A stretch of DNA of 6,536 bases from Nitrospirota bacterium (GTDB lineage: Bacteria; Nitrospirota; Nitrospiria; Nitrospirales; UBA8639): assembly GCA_003235785.1 (NCBI GenBank), contig QJYE01000351.1, forward strand, positions 1-6,536, written 5' to 3'. Below the pieces are notes generated by a model that saw only the letters and a program-made list of their open reading frames with translations, was not told where the DNA came from and did no database searches. Positions 1-4,727 of this stretch are shown one piece after another. The first letter of the stretch is position 1, and the number at the start of each line of letters is the position of its first letter. Made by a program: the position numbers and the translations under genes.

Positions 1-1255
1 AGGCATCCCGGTTCTCACTTTGAAAACGGGAGTCATCATCGCCGATCTCGTTGAAAAAACTCTTCACCTGATACCGTAGGAGCAGATTCGTGAGGTTGGC
101 GACCGATCCGACCAGGGGGGCGGTAAAAGTCGGAGGGACCAGGGTCCCACTCAACGTGGGAGTCTGTCTGGAAAGAAAGCCATCCATATCCAGGAACAGG
201 TAATCGTACGTGTACTGAAGCGCCACTTGGTAGGGGATGTCATGAGCCACTCCTCGATAAAAGCTGCCGAGCCCGACCAGATGATTCTGAATATTAAATT
301 TGTCCAAGTTGGCATTAACGTTCAGCGTTTGAAAAAAGGAATAGGTGGCCGTGGCTTCCATGGGGCCGTTCCGGTAAAAGGCATAATCCAGGAGTACCGA
401 CGCCAGCATGCCTGGGGAGGTGGTCTTCCGGCTTCGTAAATCATTGAGGATGAGCTGTTGGTTCGGATCTGCAATCGATTCTTTGTTGGGGTTAATGGCC
501 ACGTTATCGTCATAATATCCCCCCAGACTGACTTGTGCGCGAAACCGTTTGGTATCGGTCACCCGCCGGGCGGCCATTAATTCATCACGGATCCGAACAG
601 AAGCGGCCGTCAGGGGGGATACCGCCTGGATTTTCTGAACGGCCTCCAATTCCGAGGCCGCTTCTTGCGTCATCCCTAACACGCCTAAAGCCAACCCCCG
701 GTAAAACCGGGCGAGCTGTTGCAAGTCGGGATTGGTGGCGACGTTGGCGTCAAAGGCCTCAACGGCTTCCGAATACCGTTTGTCTTGATACCGGGTGAGG
801 CCCGTGTAATACCCCAAATTTTCGCGGTCTGGTGTTTGCTGATAGACTTCTTCCAAAAGCGGCCCGGCCTTGTCATAGGCTTTCGTGGAAAAATACGCCA
901 CACCTAATTGAAATGTAATATCTCGATCCGTGGGGCGAAGTTGGCGGGCTTTCTCTAGTGGACCAATGGCCTGGTCAGGCTGTTTCAGGGCGAGATAAGC
1001 GAGGCCGGCATAGTAGTGTGCGCGAGCATTGAGAGGGTCTTGCTCGGCTCCCCTCATGAAAAAAGGAAGGGCCTCAGAATACCGCTGCTGTTCATAGGCC
1101 AGCACACCTTCGGCAACAGATACCTCCGCTTCACTTTGTTGGGCATAGGCCTGACTAGGCAGGGCGAAGGCACTGAACGTTTGCACAACGAAAAGGCCAA
1201 TAATTGCGACCAGACGCAATGGGGTTTGCGCGGGGGTCCGGTTGGTTTCCTTCAT
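1..1255 (-). CDS. Exported TPR-repeat protein with probable outer-membrane beta-barrel (3' end beyond window)
   Basis: The reverse strand is open without a stop from the ATG at 1255-1253 to base 1, giving 418 codons and no C-terminus. Residues 1-38 look like a signal peptide: a basic start, a hydrophobic run (LVAIIGLFVV) and a likely cut after AYA, before QQ. About five degenerate TPR units follow at roughly 43-76, 77-110, 111-144, 145-178 and 180-214, with the usual small and aromatic positions and closing Pro (EQDP, QLRP, TNP). From about residue 236 the chain changes to alternating, aromatic-rich strands starting with SLGGYYDDNVAINP, like the opening strand of outer-membrane barrels attached to TPR domains. 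The start is supported by GAGGAG six bases upstream. It is transcribed divergently from the FecR-domain gene. A periplasmic TPR domain on a barrel suggests protein or polysaccharide binding or export across the outer membrane, but substrate and partner are unknown. TPR identity is firm; the barrel is an inference from strand pattern. Confidence 0.88.
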   Translation of the reverse strand, partial: MKETNRTPAQTPLRLVAIIGLFVVQTFSAFALPSQAYAQQSEAEVSVAEGVLAYEQQRYSEALPFFMRGAEQDPLNARAHYYAGLAYLALKQPDQAIGPLEKARQLRPTDRDITFQLGVAYFSTKAYDKAGPLLEEVYQQTPDRENLGYYTGLTRYQDKRYSEAVEAFDANVATNPDLQQLARFYRGLALGVLGMTQEAASELEAVQKIQAVSPLTAASVRIRDELMAARRVTDTKRFRAQVSLGGYYDDNVAINPNKESIADPNQQLILNDLRSRKTTSPGMLASVLLDYAFYRNGPMEATATYSFFQTLNVNANLDKFNIQNHLVGLGSFYRGVAHDIPYQVALQYTYDYLFLDMDGFLSRQTPTLSGTLVPPTFTAPLVGSVANLTNLLLRYQVKSFFNEIGDDDSRFQSENRDA

Positions 1256-1269
1256 CGTGCTCTCCTCTT

Positions 1270-1286
1270 CCCCTCATTAGGAGGGG
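1270..1286 (-). promoter_or_regulatory. Leader hairpin adjoining the ribosome binding site of the TPR gene
   Basis: On the minus strand CCCCTC, loop CTAAT, GAGGGG forms a perfect six-pair, GC-rich stem. It ends about one base before AAGAGGAG, the ribosome binding site region of the TPR gene, about 14 bases before the ATG. Such a structure could stabilise the 5' end of the mRNA or limit ribosome access. Function is inferred; the symmetry is seen directly. Confidence 0.35.
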
Positions 1287-1292
1287 GTCGAT

Positions 1293-1319
1293 ATTTTAAC
1301 CCAAGCAACGTTACAACAA
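1293..1319 (-). promoter_or_regulatory. Possible weak sigma70-type promoter of the TPR gene
   Basis: Reading the minus strand, TAAAAT (1298-1293) matches five of six bases of the -10 consensus. TTGTTG (1319-1314) is a poor -35 at a short 15-base spacing. The start of transcription would fall near 1286, giving a leader of about 30 bases that begins with the hairpin at 1286-1270. The distance is sensible, but the -35 is weak and short motifs of this kind arise by chance. Confidence 0.22.
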
Positions 1320-1387
1320 CGAATGGAAAAAAACCATACTTTAATGAGGGTTCGGTCAGATGAACATTACTGAAAAACCCCTCCCAA

Positions 1388-1404
1388 TTCCTACCAGGTA
1401 GGAA
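1388..1404. promoter_or_regulatory. 17-base perfect palindrome, candidate operator
   Basis: TTCCTACC-A-GGTAGGAA is an exact inverted repeat of eight bases around one central base. The single-base centre cannot form an RNA hairpin loop, so it fits a site for a dimeric DNA-binding protein better than a terminator. It sits 133 bases from the TPR start codon and 178 bases from the FecR-gene start codon, so it could serve both divergent genes. I do not recognise it as the site of a known regulator. Confidence 0.35.
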
Positions 1405-1569
1405 ACTTCTTCATGATGACGTTCCCTTAAGGAATGGATTTCCTGTCTTTTTTGCCTCTGAGGCATCATGGAAATTTGATGCACGGCATCTTTCTTTTTC
1501 TCAGGAGACTCGGTACGCTTCTGGGATGTATTTCTTGAAAATGAGTCACTTCTCGTGGCTAAGAACTAG

Positions 1570-1575
1570 AAGGAG
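1570..1575 (+). promoter_or_regulatory. Ribosome binding site of the FecR-domain gene
   Basis: AAGGAG lies six bases before the ATG at 1582. It is a near-consensus Shine-Dalgarno sequence and, with the signal peptide that begins directly at this ATG, fixes the start codon. Confidence 0.8.
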
Positions 1576-1581
1576 CAAGCC

Positions 1582-4413
1582 ATGAACAGTAAATCCTTGT
1601 TGGTGAATTTTCTCAACGGGTTAATAATGATCACGATACTATGCCCCGAGCTTGGTTGGCCTGCTGACCCTGAACGAGGCATCAAAGTAAAAGCCGATCG
1701 CTCTCTGGTTCTATCCGGACTACAGGGGGAGGTGCGATCAGGTTCTCAAAGCGACCAGCCAACCGAGCGTGGAATTCAGTTTGGCGAGCCCCTTCGTTTT
1801 GGCGATCAAATCCTCACCGAACTTCAAAGCCGAGCTGAGATATTAATCGGACATCAAGGAGTGGTGACAATGGAGGAAGAATCTTCTGTCCGCATTACCA
1901 CTGACGAGACTAATGGGTCCCCTGTCATCGACATGCAAAACGGAGCCATCCGATTGGCAGTCGCTGCCTCGCAATTGGCTGCGCATGAACAGGTGAGTGT
2001 GCGTATATCTGACACCCGAGCCATCACTCGGGGAGGGGTCTTCCGAGTCACGATGGGAGGAGAGGCAAGACGAGGGGAGGTACCATCGAGGGGGGATGAG
2101 TCAGGAGTGGTATTGGCGTCGTATGCCACACCTATCGTCAGAGCGGAATACCAAGATTCCCTTGTGAGGTACCAAGTGGAGGAGGGCCTGTTGACGGTCG
2201 AAGTGAATGGCCAGTCGATACAGGTGAAAGCCGGGGAAAGTGTGGAGGTGGGCAGCGGACAAATCGGGGTTCCCTTTTCCACTCCGGACGGCTTACACGG
2301 GCAGTATCCTCTGACTGCGTTGGTTCACCATCAGGACACACCCAAGACGGGCCTTGCCTATCTGACTTCCCAAGAACTGAAGCAAGCTGAGCTTCTAGGG
2401 GAGATGTTAGGTGGCGTTGCGGCACAGACTCAGGAGGTAGAAAAACAGGAGAAAGCCGAGCAGGAAGTCATTCTGGCCACGACGGGAGCTTCTCTTTCCG
2501 GCGGAACGAATTCCCTGCCTGCAAGCCTTCCGCCTCTTGGTGGAAGCTTCCCCGTTGCCCAAGAAGTTGGGGGGCCTACCAGTAGCCTCATCGATCCGGC
2601 ATCAAACGATAGTTTTAATGTGGTCATCGGCCCGGCTGGGCCGAATGTTGCTCAACCGAAAGGTGGGGGAGGACTCCTGCTTTTTGACAACAGCCAAGTC
2701 ACCTTGGATGCACAAACCAGCAACCGAAATTTCAGAATTGAAATTCAATATCCCCCTATCAATACCGAACTGATGCTGATTGATGGTGGGCCTTCGGCCT
2801 TTGCACCTCACCAAGGACAAATTCCAACAGAGCGGTTGACGGTGACGAATCTCTTTGGTGGATTAGTCAGCAATCCGCTCAATCCCCCTCCCGGAAGAAA
2901 TCTGTTTCTGCCCTTTCCTATCGCGGCATTCAATGACCCGATGGAAATTGAAGAAGCAGCTAGTCAAGCCAAGGTGCTGACAAGATTCTCCAATCCAGCA
3001 GATAAATCCTTGGCCATTAATGTATTGGCCACTTTTGCCTCTAGTCAAAAGGTTATACCCGGGGTGACGTCCGAGAGTACGCTGTTCCAGCATCGGTTCA
3101 CCGACGACGGGTGTTGTAGCAATGAAGATGCGGTCGAGGGTGTTCATGGGGTTATTCGAGCCCGGGACCTCCCGGGTGGAAACCCCATGACGGTCAAAGG
3201 CGGCGTCGTTCTCAATAATAATACCGATCTGGTGACTACCAGCACCGGTGCAACAGAAACCTACTTTCAAGAACCCAATGATATTAGTGGATCCGTGGTA
3301 GCCATCTTAGGAAGAAATTTTGATGTTAGGATTGAAGACCGAATTCCCCTAGAACCCAGTCCTCCCAATGTTGACCCAATGACCGGTTTTAGCCGCGAAG
3401 ATGAAGTGATTCCAGACTTCATCGAAGTGATTCCCGAAATCGAAGGGGGCGGACAATTAAACTCCGCCAATGTCAAAGTGGAAGATCGGGTATTAGCTGT
3501 TTTGGATGGCAGTACCATCGCCCCGGATACGAGTGATCCCTTCAATATCCCACGGGTTTCCTTACTGACTATTTTGGATAGCCGATTGGAAGGACCAACG
3601 GAATCACCGGACCTGATCCCTGGCGATCTCCAGCCCGTTGCAACAGAAGGAAGCCCCCCGATTTCTCTAGGCAAGTCACGTGCGGATATTCCTGCGTTGA
3701 TTGAAATTATTAATAGTGGGACGCCCAATCTTGATCCGTCTGATCCAGCCTTCCAATGGGCGATCGAGGCCCACTCGGCTATGGTGGTCCGAGGGGACCT
3801 CGCGCCAAGCATTCTCGAGGCCAGCGGGCCACTCGTGAGTTTATTTCAAGGGACGATGGCGACCACGGGAGACTTTGTGAATGTGCAGGGCAATGGGACA
3901 AATGACAGTGCTCAACTCATGGCTTCTCTCCAGCAATCCAATGTGCTTCAGGGCGCTCTTCAACTCAACAATAGTCAACTTCAAGTCGGGGGGCATTTGT
4001 TCAACTTTCTGAATGGGGCCACCGGGTCGGTGACTGGCAATCTCACCACCCTGGCCAATGACAGCATGTTATCGGTGAATGGAGCCTTAGTCTCTGTCGG
4101 CCTCAATTCTTCGTTTACCCTTTCTGGAGGCTCACTCGTGGCGTTTGGCTTTGGGACGAATATGGTGAACATCACGGGCACCTCAGGAACATGCGCTGGA
4201 TGCAATCTCTCCACAACGGTTCCCAATCTATCGGGAATCCCAGTGCTGCTTCACCCCAGCGCAAATGTTTCAGTGGGACCGGGATTCGTTCCCTATGCAG
4301 GTGTGGGACAAGGCACAATCGGTGCCACGGACTTTAATAACGCGGTGAATGTGAGCACCGGAGCAGCAGTGTTGCAGGTTGATCAAGGAGGAACGTTGGT
4401 GTTGAACCCGTAA
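1582..4413 (+). CDS. Large exported FecR-domain protein with C-terminal beta-repeat region
   Basis: The complete 943-residue product starts with a Sec-type signal peptide (hydrophobic LIMITIL at 14-20, likely cut near A28 in GWPA-DP), so it acts in the periplasm or outside the cell. Residues about 42-225 resemble a FecR domain: GEPLRFGDQILTELQSRAEI (68-87), a V-T-M-E-E-S-S strand, VSVRISDTRAITRGGVFRV (138-156) in place of the family's usual T-x-V-x-G-x-R-G-T segment, and a closing QVEEGLLTVEV...VKAGESVEV. Unlike the anti-sigma FecR protein there is no cytosolic N-terminal domain or anchor, and no sigma factor gene is visible. A charged linker (280-296) and a Gly/Pro/Ser-rich stretch (302-335) lead to a long middle of unknown fold with adjacent C511-C512 and an acidic patch near 605-622. 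Residues ~750-943 are Asn/Ser/Gly-rich beta repeats with a CAGC pair at 871-874. A surface or matrix structural or binding role is inferred; the exact function is unknown. Confidence 0.9.
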   Translation: MNSKSLLVNFLNGLIMITILCPELGWPADPERGIKVKADRSLVLSGLQGEVRSGSQSDQPTERGIQFGEPLRFGDQILTELQSRAEILIGHQGVVTMEEESSVRITTDETNGSPVIDMQNGAIRLAVAASQLAAHEQVSVRISDTRAITRGGVFRVTMGGEARRGEVPSRGDESGVVLASYATPIVRAEYQDSLVRYQVEEGLLTVEVNGQSIQVKAGESVEVGSGQIGVPFSTPDGLHGQYPLTALVHHQDTPKTGLAYLTSQELKQAELLGEMLGGVAAQTQEVEKQEKAEQEVILATTGASLSGGTNSLPASLPPLGGSFPVAQEVGGPTSSLIDPASNDSFNVVIGPAGPNVAQPKGGGGLLLFDNSQVTLDAQTSNRNFRIEIQYPPINTELMLIDGGPSAFAPHQGQIPTERLTVTNLFGGLVSNPLNPPPGRNLFLPFPIAAFNDPMEIEEAASQAKVLTRFSNPADKSLAINVLATFASSQKVIPGVTSESTLFQHRFTDDGCCSNEDAVEGVHGVIRARDLPGGNPMTVKGGVVLNNNTDLVTTSTGATETYFQEPNDISGSVVAILGRNFDVRIEDRIPLEPSPPNVDPMTGFSREDEVIPDFIEVIPEIEGGGQLNSANVKVEDRVLAVLDGSTIAPDTSDPFNIPRVSLLTILDSRLEGPTESPDLIPGDLQPVATEGSPPISLGKSRADIPALIEIINSGTPNLDPSDPAFQWAIEAHSAMVVRGDLAPSILEASGPLVSLFQGTMATTGDFVNVQGNGTNDSAQLMASLQQSNVLQGALQLNNSQLQVGGHLFNFLNGATGSVTGNLTTLANDSMLSVNGALVSVGLNSSFTLSGGSLVAFGFGTNMVNITGTSGTCAGCNLSTTVPNLSGIPVLLHPSANVSVGPGFVPYAGVGQGTIGATDFNNAVNVSTGAAVLQVDQGGTLVLNP
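3973..4146 (+). repeat. Degenerate beta-strand repeats in the C-terminus of the FecR-domain protein
   Basis: Within residues 798-855 a short unit recurs: SQLQVGGHLFNF (798), SMLSVNGALVSV (828) and SSFTLSGGSLVAF (843). The shared pattern is Ser, then alternating hydrophobic residues, a Gly pair or Asn-Gly turn, then Leu-Val/Phe. This resembles rungs of a beta-helix or beta-roll of the adhesin type. The spacing is irregular (30, then 15 residues), so this is a protein-level repeat and not a DNA tandem repeat. Confidence 0.5.
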
Positions 4414-4727
4414 TTCAGGGATTCAGTGAAAGACGAAGTAGCAGTAAACAGATAGAGCGAAGGGTGTCCATACTTCTTTTCTTTCCAAACCAAAATATCA
4501 ACACTACGGCCTGACTCGTATTTCCGAGTCAAGCCGAGCGTAAAATCTACTTTTTAAACATTTATCCTAGAAACGGCAATTGGGCGCAAAAAAGCTGTGG
4601 AAACGATTGATGTGCATAGGAAATTTTTACAACTCGTGGTCACCTTACGGGTAATGAGAGATTTTAAAAATTCTCTAAGTGCGTGAAGAGGTTGTGCCGA
4701 CTTTTGTGATCCAACTGCTGTTTAGGT
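4414..4727. other. Convergent intergenic region without a gene
   Basis: These 314 bases lie between the stop codons of two convergent genes. They are visibly richer in A and T than the flanking genes, especially 4540-4680. I find no credible gene, tRNA or repeat here. The only structured element of note is the hairpin at 4512-4531. A weak A/T-rich inverted repeat (AGAGA 4657-4661 with TCTCT 4672-4676) is also present. Confidence 0.6.
4512..4531. terminator. Possible transcription terminator hairpin between convergent genes
   Basis: TGACTCG (4512-4518), loop TATTTC, CGAGTCA (4525-4531) gives a perfect seven-pair stem about 100 bases after the FecR-gene stop. On the plus strand a T-run (CTTTTT) follows only about 19 bases later, and on the minus strand no U-tract follows directly. 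It is therefore an imperfect intrinsic terminator at best. Its place between converging genes supports a termination role. Confidence 0.3.

Larger units (their letters stand above)
1256..1581. other. Divergent intergenic control region
   Basis: This 326-base stretch separates the two divergent start codons and must hold the promoters of both genes. I see no convincing gene in it. It contains a GC-rich hairpin beside the TPR-gene ribosome site, a possible weak -10/-35 pair for that gene, a 17-base perfect palindrome at 1388-1404, and two small symmetrical elements (GCCTC-T-GAGGC at 1454-1464 and GATGC-ACG-GCATC at 1478-1490). For the plus-strand gene, a weak sigma70-like pair is TTGCCT (1452-1457), a 17-base spacer and TTTGAT (1475-1480), which would give a leader of about 95 bases. 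The match is four of six at each box, so it is only a candidate. Confidence 0.6.

Noticed and set aside
1016..1363. Plus-strand open frame of 115 codons across the start of the TPR gene and the divergent spacer
   Set aside because: It overlaps the signal peptide and first TPR of the minus-strand gene and has no ribosome site. The TPR frame is far better supported.
1454..1490. Short symmetrical elements GCCTC-T-GAGGC and GATGC-ACG-GCATC
   Set aside because: Five-base arms are common by chance. They are mentioned in the spacer entry but are not strong enough to call as separate operators or hairpins.
1535..1565. TTGAAA followed by TAAGAA as a promoter for the FecR-domain gene
   Set aside because: The spacer is 19 bases, the -10 is poor, and transcription would start on top of the ribosome binding site.
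1624..1644. Lipoprotein signal with C21 as lipid-bearing cysteine
   Set aside because: The residues before it are I-T-I-L, and a lipobox needs Gly, Ala or Ser directly before the Cys. A normal signal peptidase cut near A28 fits better.
1854..2282. Minus-strand open frame of 142 codons opposite the FecR domain
   Set aside because: It is antisense to the best recognised domain of the window and has a low-complexity Thr/Ser/Pro-rich product with no motif.
3267..3812. Minus-strand open frame of 181 codons inside the FecR-domain gene
   Set aside because: It lies antisense within a clearly coding frame, has no recognisable domain or signal, and its composition (Ser/Arg/Gly-rich) is what the complement of the real frame would give.
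4656..4677. A/T-rich inverted repeat AGAGA...TCTCT as terminator of the right-hand gene
   Set aside because: The stem is only five pairs before a mismatch, is mostly weak pairs, and is not followed by a clear T-run in the minus direction.
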